Shown here piece by piece: positions 1 through 6,643 of a stretch of DNA of 8,860 nt. Each line of letters opens with the position of its first letter. The first letter of the stretch is position 1. Source of the DNA: Pseudomonadota bacterium (GTDB lineage Bacteria > Pseudomonadota > Alphaproteobacteria > Sphingomonadales > SMXR01); contig JADFFP010000035.1 in assembly GCA_022568115.1 (NCBI GenBank), positions 1-8,860 on the forward strand, written 5' to 3'. A program made the position numbers and the translations under genes. A model generated the notes under the pieces. The model ran no database searches and was not told the origin of the DNA. It saw nothing but the letters and a program-made list of their open reading frames with translations.

Positions 1-3000
1 GAAATCAACCAGGCATTACTGAATGAATTCCAGCGCGTTGGAAAAGCCATAGAAAAAGAAGGACAACTGAGCGCCCGGGCATCTCTGCCGCGGGCAACCG
101 GCTCCTGGGCCCAAAACATAAATTCCTTTAACAGCTCGATAAACGGCCTGACCGGTGTTATCGGCGAGTTTGGCCGGGTCGCGAACAATGTCGGCAAGGG
201 AGATCTCACCGAACCGATGGGGTTGGAAATAAATGGCCAGCCCTTGCGGGGTGAAGTTTTGGGGATCGCCAAGATCACCAACAACATGATCTCCCTTCTC
301 GATGATTTTGCCGGCGAGGTCACCCGGGTCGCCCGCGAGGTGGGCAGCGAGGGCAAGCTGGGCTGCAGCGCGGACGTCCCGGACGCCCAGGGTATTTGGC
401 GCGACCTGACCGACAACGTCAACGACATGGCCGATAACCTGACCTCACAGATCAGGGATATCTCCCGGGTGGTCAGCGCGGTCGCCGACGGCGATCTCGA
501 CCAGAAGATTACAGTCGACGTCAAGGGTGAGATACTGGATTTGAAGAACACCATCAACGCGATGGTCGACCGCCTCAACCTGTTTGCCGGCGAGGTCACC
601 CGGGTCGCCCTCGAAGTGGGCACCGAGGGCAAGCTGGGCGGCAGCGCGGACGTGCCGGACGCCCAGGGCACCTGGCGTGATTTGACCGATAACGTCAATG
701 ACATGGCCGGCAACCTGACCAACCAGATCAGGGATATCTCCCGGGTGGTCAGCGCGGTCGCCGATGGCGATTTGAGCCAGAAGATTTTGACTGAGGCCAA
801 AGGCGAAGTGCTGGAGCTGAAGGATACCATCAACGGCATGACCGACACCCTGGCCATGTTTGCCGGCGAGGTTACCCGGGTCGCCCACGAGGTGGGCACC
901 GAGGGCAAGCTGGGCGGCAGCGCGGAGGTGCCGGAGGCCAAGGGCACCTGGCGCAACCTGACCGACAATGTGAATGAGTTGGCGGGCAACCTGACGCGGC
1001 AGGTCCGGGCCATTTTAAACGTGGTCACGACAGTTACCGAGGGTGATTTGACCGGGTCTATTGAGGTTGAAGCGAGCGGCGAGGTGGAACTTCTTAGAAC
1101 CAGCCTCAATCAGATGATCACCACCTTGAAGGATACGTCGGAAACAAATTTCGAGCAGAACTGGCTCAAAACCAACCTTTCGCGTTTCGGCGAAATTATG
1201 CAAGGTAAAAAAGACCTGCAAAGCCTTGCCGAAGCGCTGATTACAGAGCTTTGCCAAGTATTGGATGCATCACATGGCGTCTTTTACCAATTTGCCGAAG
1301 GGACCGAAGAGAACCCCGAAGATCCGGAACTTCGTCTGCTTTCCAGCTACGCTTATAAAAAGCGCAAGAATCTCACCAATGTTTTTGCCCTGGGAGAAGG
1401 CCTGGTTGGACAATGCGCGCTGGAGAAAAAACGCATCATTATCGAGAACGTCCCGGATGATTATGTAAAGATCAACTCCGGCCTGGGTGATGGAGCGCCG
1501 AAAAATCTGGTTGTTCTCGCCGTTTTGTTTGAAGACAATCTGATGGGTGTGGTTGAACTGGCCTCTTTCCAGCAGTTCACGGAAAACCAGCTGGCGTTCC
1601 TGGATCAGTTGATGGTCAGCGTCGGCATTGTCACCAACTCGGTCAACGCCCGCGCCAGAACGGAAACCTTGCTGGAAGAATCCCAGACCCTTTCGGAAGA
1701 GCTGCAAACCCAACAGGAAGAATTGAAAACCTCCAACGAAAAACTTGAGGGTCAGGCCATAATTCTCAAGGAATCCGAGTCCAAGCTGAAAAACCAGCAG
1801 GAAGAGCTGCAGCAAACCAATGAGGAGCTTGAGGAAAAATCCCAGGTTCTCGCCGACCAGAAAACCGAGGTTGAGCAAAAGAACCTCGAGGTTGAGCAGG
1901 CCAAGCAGGCGCTGGAAGAAAAGGCCACCCAGCTGGCTCTTACCTCAAAATACAAATCCGAGTTTCTCGCCAACATGTCCCATGAACTGAGGACACCCCT
2001 CAACAGCTTGCTGGTTCTGTCCGAGGGGATGAAGAAGAATTCGAGCAAGAACCTCAACAAAAAACAGGTCATGGACGTTGCCACGATCTACGATGCCGGG
2101 GTTGAACTTCTTGATTTGATCAATGAAATCCTTGATTTGGCAAAAATTGAATCGGGCAAGATGCCGATTGAGATAGGCGACATTTTCTTTACCCAGTTAA
2201 AAGAGTGCGCACAGGCGGGTTTTCAGCAACTGGCCGCCAACAAGAACCTGAAATTTGACGTGACCCTGGCAAAAGAGCTTCCAAAAAGCATTCGCACCGA
2301 CGACAAACGCCTGAACCAGGTTCTGAAGAACCTTTTGTCCAATGCTTTCAAATTTACCCATGAAGGCAGCGTTCAGCTGGCGGTGTTCGTCGCCAAGGAA
2401 GGCTGGGAAAAGGGACACCAGGCGCTTGACGCGGCGGAGCAGGTTATCGGCTTCGCGGTCAAGGATACCGGCGTCGGCATTGCCAAGGACAAACAGCAGG
2501 TTATTTTCGAGGCCTTCCAACAGGCCGACGGCACCACCAGCCGGAAATACGGCGGCACCGGTCTTGGGCTTTCCATCAGCCGTGAAATCGCCAGCATTCT
2601 GGGGGGGCAAATTATTCTCGAAAGCCAGCCCAATAAGGGCAGCGCTTTCACTCTGTATATCCCGCAGGCCTATACCGGCATCACCCTCCCGGGCATTGAT
2701 TCCGAACTGGCGCCGGAGCCGGCGGCTAAGGCAATTGAGCCTGCAATTAGTAGGGAAACAGCCCGGGAAGCAACCCCCGAGGTGCCCGATGACCGCGCAA
2801 ACCTGACCGGGAACGACCGGGTCGTTTTGATTATTGAGGATGACACCAAATTCGCCACCATATTGCTGGAAAAGGCCCGTGAGGGCGGCTTCAAGGGAGT
2901 TGTCGCCACCCGTGGCGATGATGGTTTTGCGCTGGCCCAGAAGATTGAACCGGATGCGATCCTGCTGGACATCAAACTGCCGGTTATGAGCGGCTGGACG

Positions 3001-3987
3001 GTATTGGACAGGATCAAACACGATCCAAAAATCTCTCATATTCCGGTCCATATCCTCTCGGTCGAAGACGCCCGCCAGCGCAGTCTTAAATCAGGGGCCT
3101 TGTCGTTCCTGAAAAAACCGGCAGACCAGACCCGCCTGGCCAAGATCTTCAAAGATATCACGGACTTCAAAACCCGTGGCCCGCGTCAGTTGCTGATTGT
3201 CGAAGATAACGCCCGGCAGCGTAAAGCCCTGGTTGACCTTATCGGCAATGGGGATGTCAACGTTACCGCCGTTGATTCCGGTAAAAAGGCCCTTGCATAT
3301 CTCAAGAAAAAGCACTTTGACTGCCTGGTTCTCGATTTGATGATGCCGGATATAGACGGCTTCCAATTGATCGGGAAAATCAAGCGCCAGAAAAACCTGA
3401 TTAATCTTCCGATCATTATTTATACCGGCAAGAGTTTGACCAAGAAGGAAGAAAACAAGCTCAACGAGGTGGCGGAAACCATCATTATCAAGGATGTCCG
3501 CTCGCCCGAGCGCCTTTTGTCGGAAACCGCCCTGTTCCTCCACCGCGTTGAAGCCAAACTGCCGAAATCAAAACGGCAGATGCTGCAGCAGGTGCATGAA
3601 AATGATCCCGCCCTGGCGGGGCGGAAAATTTTGATCGTCGATGATGATATTCGGAATATCTATGCCATGAATTCGATTTTCGAGGCCCACGATTCTGTTA
3701 CTCTTTTTGCCGAAAGCGGGCGCGAAGCTATTAAGACGCTGAAAAAGAATCCCGATGTCGAACTTATTTTGATGGACATTATGATGCCGGATATGGACGG
3801 CTATCAAACCATGCAAGCGATACGGAAAATGGAAAAATTCAAGAACCTGCCGATTATTGCCGTAACCGCCAAGGCGATGAAGGAAGACCGCGAGAAATGT
3901 CTTGACGCCGGGGCCTCGGATTACATCGCCAAACCGGTCAATACCGACCAGCTGTTATCGCTGGTCAGGGTTTGGCTTTATAAATAA
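1..3987 (+). CDS. Poly-HAMP hybrid sensor histidine kinase (GAF, HisKA, HATPase, three receivers), 5' partial
   Basis: The frame is open from base 1, so the true start lies upstream; the ATG at 217 is internal. The 1328 residues visible contain, in order: a divergent HAMP-like unit (about residues 10-102), three near-identical 92-residue HAMP units (103-378), a GAF domain (about 390-550), a Glu/Gln-rich coiled coil (about 555-650), HisKA with H-box SHELRTP (His661, nt 1981-1983), and HATPase_c with N-box NLLSNAFKF, G1 DTGVGI and G2 GGTGLGLS. Three receivers follow, with phospho-acceptors Asp990 (LLDIKLP), Asp1112 (LDLMMP) and Asp1259 (MDIMMP). All catalytic motifs are intact, so an active His-to-Asp kinase is expected. 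No transmembrane segment is visible, but the N-terminus is missing. The HAMP array resembles that of fungal group III (Nik1-type) osmosensing kinases and bacterial relatives. No Hpt domain is present, so a relay to the separate receiver protein downstream would need another Hpt or direct transfer from His661. Confidence 0.96.
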   Translation, partial: EINQALLNEFQRVGKAIEKEGQLSARASLPRATGSWAQNINSFNSSINGLTGVIGEFGRVANNVGKGDLTEPMGLEINGQPLRGEVLGIAKITNNMISLLDDFAGEVTRVAREVGSEGKLGCSADVPDAQGIWRDLTDNVNDMADNLTSQIRDISRVVSAVADGDLDQKITVDVKGEILDLKNTINAMVDRLNLFAGEVTRVALEVGTEGKLGGSADVPDAQGTWRDLTDNVNDMAGNLTNQIRDISRVVSAVADGDLSQKILTEAKGEVLELKDTINGMTDTLAMFAGEVTRVAHEVGTEGKLGGSAEVPEAKGTWRNLTDNVNELAGNLTRQVRAILNVVTTVTEGDLTGSIEVEASGEVELLRTSLNQMITTLKDTSETNFEQNWLKTNLSRFGEIMQGKKDLQSLAEALITELCQVLDASHGVFYQFAEGTEENPEDPELRLLSSYAYKKRKNLTNVFALGEGLVGQCALEKKRIIIENVPDDYVKINSGLGDGAPKNLVVLAVLFEDNLMGVVELASFQQFTENQLAFLDQLMVSVGIVTNSVNARARTETLLEESQTLSEELQTQQEELKTSNEKLEGQAIILKESESKLKNQQEELQQTNEELEEKSQVLADQKTEVEQKNLEVEQAKQALEEKATQLALTSKYKSEFLANMSHELRTPLNSLLVLSEGMKKNSSKNLNKKQVMDVATIYDAGVELLDLINEILDLAKIESGKMPIEIGDIFFTQLKECAQAGFQQLAANKNLKFDVTLAKELPKSIRTDDKRLNQVLKNLLSNAFKFTHEGSVQLAVFVAKEGWEKGHQALDAAEQVIGFAVKDTGVGIAKDKQQVIFEAFQQADGTTSRKYGGTGLGLSISREIASILGGQIILESQPNKGSAFTLYIPQAYTGITLPGIDSELAPEPAAKAIEPAISRETAREATPEVPDDRANLTGNDRVVLIIEDDTKFATILLEKAREGGFKGVVATRGDDGFALAQKIEPDAILLDIKLPVMSGWTVLDRIKHDPKISHIPVHILSVEDARQRSLKSGALSFLKKPADQTRLAKIFKDITDFKTRGPRQLLIVEDNARQRKALVDLIGNGDVNVTAVDSGKKALAYLKKKHFDCLVLDLMMPDIDGFQLIGKIKRQKNLINLPIIIYTGKSLTKKEENKLNEVAETIIIKDVRSPERLLSETALFLHRVEAKLPKSKRQMLQQVHENDPALAGRKILIVDDDIRNIYAMNSIFEAHDSVTLFAESGREAIKTLKKNPDVELILMDIMMPDMDGYQTMQAIRKMEKFKNLPIIAVTAKAMKEDREKCLDAGASDYIAKPVNTDQLLSLVRVWLYK
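307..1134 (+). repeat. Three tandem 276-bp in-frame HAMP-coding repeats
   Basis: Units begin at 307, 583 and 859, each at the codon for F in FAGEVTRVA, with exactly 276 bp (92 codons) between them. Units 1 and 2 share long identical DNA runs, for example around 307-333 and 583-609. Unit 3 is recognisable but more diverged in its second half. Each unit holds two HAMP-like halves: one with GKLGxSA(D/E)VP, and one ending in GDL followed by KGE or SGE and a helix. A more diverged unit of 93 codons precedes them (about 28-306: VGKAIEKEGQLSARASLP, then GKGDLTEPM). Such arrays pass signals along stacked four-helix bundles. High DNA identity makes unit gain or loss by recombination likely. Confidence 0.93.
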
Positions 3988-4006
3988 AACGTAAAAATCC
4001 TTGTGT

Positions 4007-4012
4007 GGGAGG
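4007..4012 (+). promoter_or_regulatory. Ribosome binding site of cheR, short spacing
   Basis: GGGAGG lies three bases before the ATG at 4016. It supports that start over the in-frame TTG at 4001, which has no Shine-Dalgarno sequence. The spacing is shorter than the usual 5-9 bases, so translation may be modest. It sits in the 28-base gap after the kinase stop codon, which is too short to hold an obvious separate promoter. Confidence 0.6.
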
Positions 4013-4015
4013 CAC

Positions 4016-4840
4016 ATGCAGCAACAAGAAACAGACGAACTGGAGATTGATTTGTTGTGCGAGGGAATATACCGCCGCTACGGCTTCGATTTCAGGGAAT
4101 ATTCACGTTCTTCCCTGAAACGCCGGGTCAACAATCTTCTTGGCCTGGAGCGCCTGGCCACAGTATCCGAGCTGCAGTCAAAAGTGCTGCATGACACGCG
4201 GTTCATGGAACGCTTTTTGCTGAACCTTTCGATCAGCGTTACCTCCATGTTCCGCAACCCGGAAATGTATCTGGCGTTTCGCGAAAAGGTCGTCCCCTTG
4301 CTTAAGACCTATCCCTCGCTTCGCATCTGGCACGCCGGGTGCGCCACCGGGGAAGAAGTTTATTCCATGGCGATCCTGCTGAAGGAAGAAGGGCTGGAGA
4401 AAAAAACCAGGATTTACGCAACCGACTTCAACGAGGATGTTCTCAAAAAGGCGAAAGCCGGGATTTATCCCATGTCCCAGATGAAGGAATATACAAGCAA
4501 CTACATCAGGGCTGGCGGAAAGGCCTCATTCTCTGAATATTATTCCGCCCGCTATGACAACGTTATACTTGATCCCAAGTTGCGCAAGAACATTGTTTTT
4601 TCCAAGCATAATCTGGCCACCGATAGCTCGTTCAATGAGTTTAATGTGATTTTTTGCCGCAATGTCATGATCTATTTCAACGAAACCCTTCAGGAAAGGG
4701 TGCATAAGCTTTTCCACGACAGCATGTGCCGCTTTGGCATCCTGGTTCTGGGCAACAAGGAAAGCACCAGGTTTACCCCTTTCGAAAAAGAGTACCAGGA
4801 TATTGACAGCCGGCTTCGCATTTACCAGAGGCGCAAGTGA
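4016..4840 (+). CDS. cheR: CheR-type SAM-dependent protein glutamate methyltransferase
   Basis: This is a 274-residue protein of usual CheR length. An N-terminal helical CheR domain (about residues 8-75) ends in SVTSMFR (74-80), matching the T-x-FFR signature. It is followed by a Rossmann methyltransferase domain with the S-adenosylmethionine motif GCATGEEVYS (108-117), the acidic strand end ATD (135-137) and the late motif CRNVMIYF (214-221). Family members transfer methyl groups from SAM to glutamate side chains, classically on chemoreceptors. No chemoreceptor, CheA or CheW is in this window, so the substrate is unknown. The adjacent coiled-coil kinase is an obvious candidate, by inference only. 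The start at ATG 4016 follows GGGAGG; a TTG at 4001 would add five residues. The stop codon overlaps the cheB start by one base (TGATG), implying coupled translation. Family assignment is firm; a chemotaxis role is not implied. Confidence 0.93.
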   Translation: MQQQETDELEIDLLCEGIYRRYGFDFREYSRSSLKRRVNNLLGLERLATVSELQSKVLHDTRFMERFLLNLSISVTSMFRNPEMYLAFREKVVPLLKTYPSLRIWHAGCATGEEVYSMAILLKEEGLEKKTRIYATDFNEDVLKKAKAGIYPMSQMKEYTSNYIRAGGKASFSEYYSARYDNVILDPKLRKNIVFSKHNLATDSSFNEFNVIFCRNVMIYFNETLQERVHKLFHDSMCRFGILVLGNKESTRFTPFEKEYQDIDSRLRIYQRRK

Positions 4841-5448
4841 TGGCCAGGAAACTGATTGTCATAGGAACTTCCTGGGGTGGGTTGAATGCGCTTAAAACCC
4901 TTTTTCCCCATTTGCCCAGGGGATTTTCCCTGCCGGTTGCGGTGGCGATACACCGGTTAAGGGAATCAAGAGGGTTTCTGATTGACTTGCTGCAGAAAAA
5001 CAGCGCCCTGCCGGTAATGGACGCCGAGGACAAAATGCCTATTGAGGCGGGCCATATTTACCTCGCACCGGCCGATTATCACCTGCTGGTGGAGGGTGAA
5101 AAATTCTCCCTTTCTGTGGATAGGCTGGTCAGGATGGCCCGCCCTTCGGTTGATGTGTTGTTTGAATCCTGCGCCGATGTTTGTGGCGAAGGCGCCATTG
5201 GGGTTATCTTGACCGGGGGTAGGGATGACGGCGCCCGGGGCCTGGCGCGAATCTTAACCTGTGGTGGAACCGCCCTGGTGCAAAACCCCGAAACCGCCGA
5301 AAACCCGTCAATGCCCAGGTCCGCGATCAAGGCTACCGAAACAAAAAATATTTATGATTTGCCCGAGTTAGGAAAACGTTTGTGCGCTCTGGACGCCGCA
5401 AACCGGAACCGGCTTGAAAGAGAGATAATCTATGACAAAACAGGATAA
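4840..5448 (+). CDS. cheB: Stand-alone CheB-type protein-glutamate methylesterase (no receiver domain)
   Basis: The 202-residue protein is only the CheB catalytic domain. The triad expected from Salmonella CheB is visible: Ser11 in GTSWGG, His38 in AIHR and Asp130 in LTGGRDDGARG. The late motif NPSMPRSAI (155-163) is also present. CheB hydrolyses glutamyl methyl esters made by CheR and can deamidate glutamine. Classical CheB carries an N-terminal receiver that controls activity through CheA; that domain is absent, so control must come from elsewhere, perhaps from the receiver protein encoded next. The start is ATG 4840, with AGAGG at 4827-4831 spaced eight bases. GTG at 4837 is an alternative that adds one residue. 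The first codon overlaps the cheR stop, and the 3' end overlaps the next gene by 17 bases, so the cheR-cheB-receiver set is probably translated together. Confidence 0.92.
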   Translation: MARKLIVIGTSWGGLNALKTLFPHLPRGFSLPVAVAIHRLRESRGFLIDLLQKNSALPVMDAEDKMPIEAGHIYLAPADYHLLVEGEKFSLSVDRLVRMARPSVDVLFESCADVCGEGAIGVILTGGRDDGARGLARILTCGGTALVQNPETAENPSMPRSAIKATETKNIYDLPELGKRLCALDAANRNRLEREIIYDKTG

Positions 5449-6328
5449 TGTCAATATTCTGCTGGTTGATGACGACACCAGAAATCTCCAGGCGCTGGAC
5501 CGGACCCTTGAGGAACTGGATGCAAATTTAATCCACGCCAATTCCGGAGCCGAGGCCCTGAGGCTTCTTCTGAAGAATGAATTCGCCCTGATCCTCATGG
5601 ATGTGCAAATGCCCGGCATGGATGGCTTCGAGACAACCTCAATAATCCGCAAACGCAAGAAAAACAATGGAACCCCGGTCATATTCTTAAGCGCCATGTT
5701 CAAAACCCAGCCCAGTATCAAAAAAGGTTATTCCGAGGGGGCGGTGGATTATATTCTCAAGCCGTATCAGCCGGATATCCTGAGAGCCAAGGTAAGAGTG
5801 TTCATTGACCTTTTTCAAAAAACCGAAGAACTAAAAAAAAGTCAGCAAGAAAAAGTCCGCCAGCAAGAAAAGGCCCGCCAGATGGAGGATACACTTCAGC
5901 GTTACCGGCTCCTGTCTTCCCGGGGCTTTTTCACCTCGGTTACAAGTGAAATGGCGGGCTCCGGGCCAGTGAGTAAAAGGGCGCCCAGGAAATATAGGGA
6001 CCTGGTGAAGCAATATGGCGAACTTATGGAGGCATATCTGGAACATTTGACCGTCACCTGCCCCAAGCCGCATAAATTAATGGATGAAATTGTCCGCGCC
6101 CTGGGAAACCTCGGGGCGGGCCCGCGGGACATGCTTGATATTCACCTCGAATCTCTTGACAAAATAATTGAAAACTCAAACGAAAAGCGCGCGCGCGCTT
6201 ATGTAACCGAGGGACGTCTTTTAGGGCTTGAGATCATGGGGAAGCTTGTCGATTATTACCAGATAGGGAATTTTGCCCCTGCTAAAGAAGGAAAAAAACA
6301 ATCTGTTAAAGAAGGAGAAAAACAATGA
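5432..6328 (+). CDS. Response regulator: receiver domain + coiled coil + KaiA/RsbU-like helical domain
   Basis: This 298-residue protein starts with a complete receiver domain (about residues 7-125): acidic pair in LVDDD (11-15), phospho-acceptor Asp57 in LMDVQMP, Ser87 and Lys110 in ILKPY. A charged coiled coil follows (about 128-158, KKSQQEKVRQQEKARQ), then a linker, then an all-helical segment (about 188-277). That segment has the pattern YRDLVKQY, EHLTV, LDIHLESLDKII and EGRLLGLEIMGKLVDYY. It contains no DNA-binding, kinase, GGDEF or phosphatase motif. The order of helices and the IHLESL element remind me of the KaiA/RsbU helical-bundle superfamily. With kaiB and kaiC directly downstream, a KaiA-like role on KaiC is a good hypothesis; the alternative is an uncharacterised output or dimerisation domain. 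The start is ATG 5432 behind a purine-rich GAAAGAGAG, overlapping cheB by 17 bases. The stop overlaps the kaiB start (ATGA). The C-terminal tail repeats KEGxKQ twice. Confidence 0.88.
   Translation: MTKQDNVNILLVDDDTRNLQALDRTLEELDANLIHANSGAEALRLLLKNEFALILMDVQMPGMDGFETTSIIRKRKKNNGTPVIFLSAMFKTQPSIKKGYSEGAVDYILKPYQPDILRAKVRVFIDLFQKTEELKKSQQEKVRQQEKARQMEDTLQRYRLLSSRGFFTSVTSEMAGSGPVSKRAPRKYRDLVKQYGELMEAYLEHLTVTCPKPHKLMDEIVRALGNLGAGPRDMLDIHLESLDKIIENSNEKRARAYVTEGRLLGLEIMGKLVDYYQIGNFAPAKEGKKQSVKEGEKQ
6281..6328 (+). repeat. 24-bp tandem duplication carrying a duplicated kaiB ribosome binding site
   Basis: Two adjacent 24-base copies (6281-6304 and 6305-6328) agree at 20 of 24 positions by hand count. 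Both contain taaagaagga followed by an A-rich run and caat. The second copy supplies the real AAGGAG and overlaps the kaiB ATG. The first copy ends in tct where the second has tga, so it has no start codon. In the receiver protein the copies encode AKEGKKQS and VKEGEKQ. This looks like a local duplication of a translation-initiation region. Confidence 0.85.
6312..6317 (+). promoter_or_regulatory. Ribosome binding site of kaiB
   Basis: A perfect AAGGAG sits seven bases before the ATG at 6325, inside the 3' end of the receiver gene. It fixes the kaiB start and suggests strong independent initiation in addition to the ATGA-overlap coupling. Confidence 0.85.
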
Positions 6329-6609
6329 AATATGAACTACGATTATGGGTTGCCGGTCAATCAATGTTTTCGCGCCAGGCCATCGAGACCATCAAGGATA
6401 TCTGCAAAAATGAACTGAAGGGCAAATATAAACTGGAAATCATCGACGTGCATGAGAACCCCGACCTGGCCGAAGAAAACAAGATTTTCGCCACCCCGAC
6501 ATTGATCAAGGAGCTTCCTGCGCCGCTTTCCAAAATCATTGGAAACCTGAAAAACAAGGAAAAGGTGCTGCTGGGTCTAGAAATACAGCCTGCGGAAGAT
6601 GCCAAATAA
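6325..6609 (+). CDS. kaiB: Circadian clock protein KaiB
   Basis: The 94-residue protein aligns along its whole length with cyanobacterial KaiB (about 102 residues). Landmarks are LWVAG (7-11), IIDVHENPDLAEENKI (39-54), ATPTL (56-60), IIGNL (71-75) and KEKVLLGLE (78-86). KaiB adopts a thioredoxin-like fold when it binds the CI ring of KaiC and can switch from a ground-state tetramer fold. Against Thermosynechococcus KaiB, Tyr8 and Gly89 are kept (Tyr3, Gly84), Asp91 is Glu86, and Tyr94 is replaced by Pro89. The acidic C-terminal tail is short. The gene overlaps the upstream receiver gene by four bases and ends 34 bases before kaiC, the usual kaiB-kaiC order. The start is decided by AAGGAG at ideal spacing. 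The family is certain; whether this KaiB supports a rhythm or only a stress or timer function cannot be told from sequence. Confidence 0.96.
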   Translation: MKYELRLWVAGQSMFSRQAIETIKDICKNELKGKYKLEIIDVHENPDLAEENKIFATPTLIKELPAPLSKIIGNLKNKEKVLLGLEIQPAEDAK

Positions 6610-6631
6610 GGCGGTAGAAATACTAAAAAAG

Positions 6632-6636
6632 AAGGA
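6632..6636 (+). promoter_or_regulatory. Ribosome binding site of kaiC
   Basis: AAGGA lies seven bases before ATG 6644 and decides the kaiC start. The alternative in-frame ATG at 6599 lies inside the kaiB end, has a GGAAG touching it without spacing, and would add 15 residues (MPNKAVEILKKKEQK) not typical of KaiC. Confidence 0.8.
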
Positions 6637-6643
6637 ACAGAAA

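Noticed and set aside
217..219. ATG at 217 as the start of the hybrid kinase
   Set aside because: The frame is open back to base 1 and the upstream residues form a HAMP-like unit, so the gene begins outside the window.
445..888. Minus-strand frame with an internally repeated protein opposite the HAMP units
   Set aside because: Its repeats simply mirror the 276-bp sense-strand repeats; no independent coding evidence.
1270..1878. Minus-strand 202-codon frame opposite the GAF and coiled-coil region
   Set aside because: Leu/Phe-rich composition is the expected antisense of Glu/Lys-rich coiled-coil codons, not a real membrane protein.
2197..3051. Long minus-strand open frame (284 codons) opposite the kinase
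   Set aside because: It lies wholly antisense to well-conserved HATPase and receiver coding sequence, has no recognisable domain and reads as a codon-bias shadow.
3988..4015. Separate promoter for cheR
   Set aside because: Only 28 bases lie between the genes, with a Shine-Dalgarno but no -35/-10 pair that I can support.
6599..6601. ATG at 6599 as the kaiC start
   Set aside because: It has no properly spaced Shine-Dalgarno and overlaps kaiB; ATG 6644 has AAGGA at seven bases and gives a normal KaiC N-terminus.
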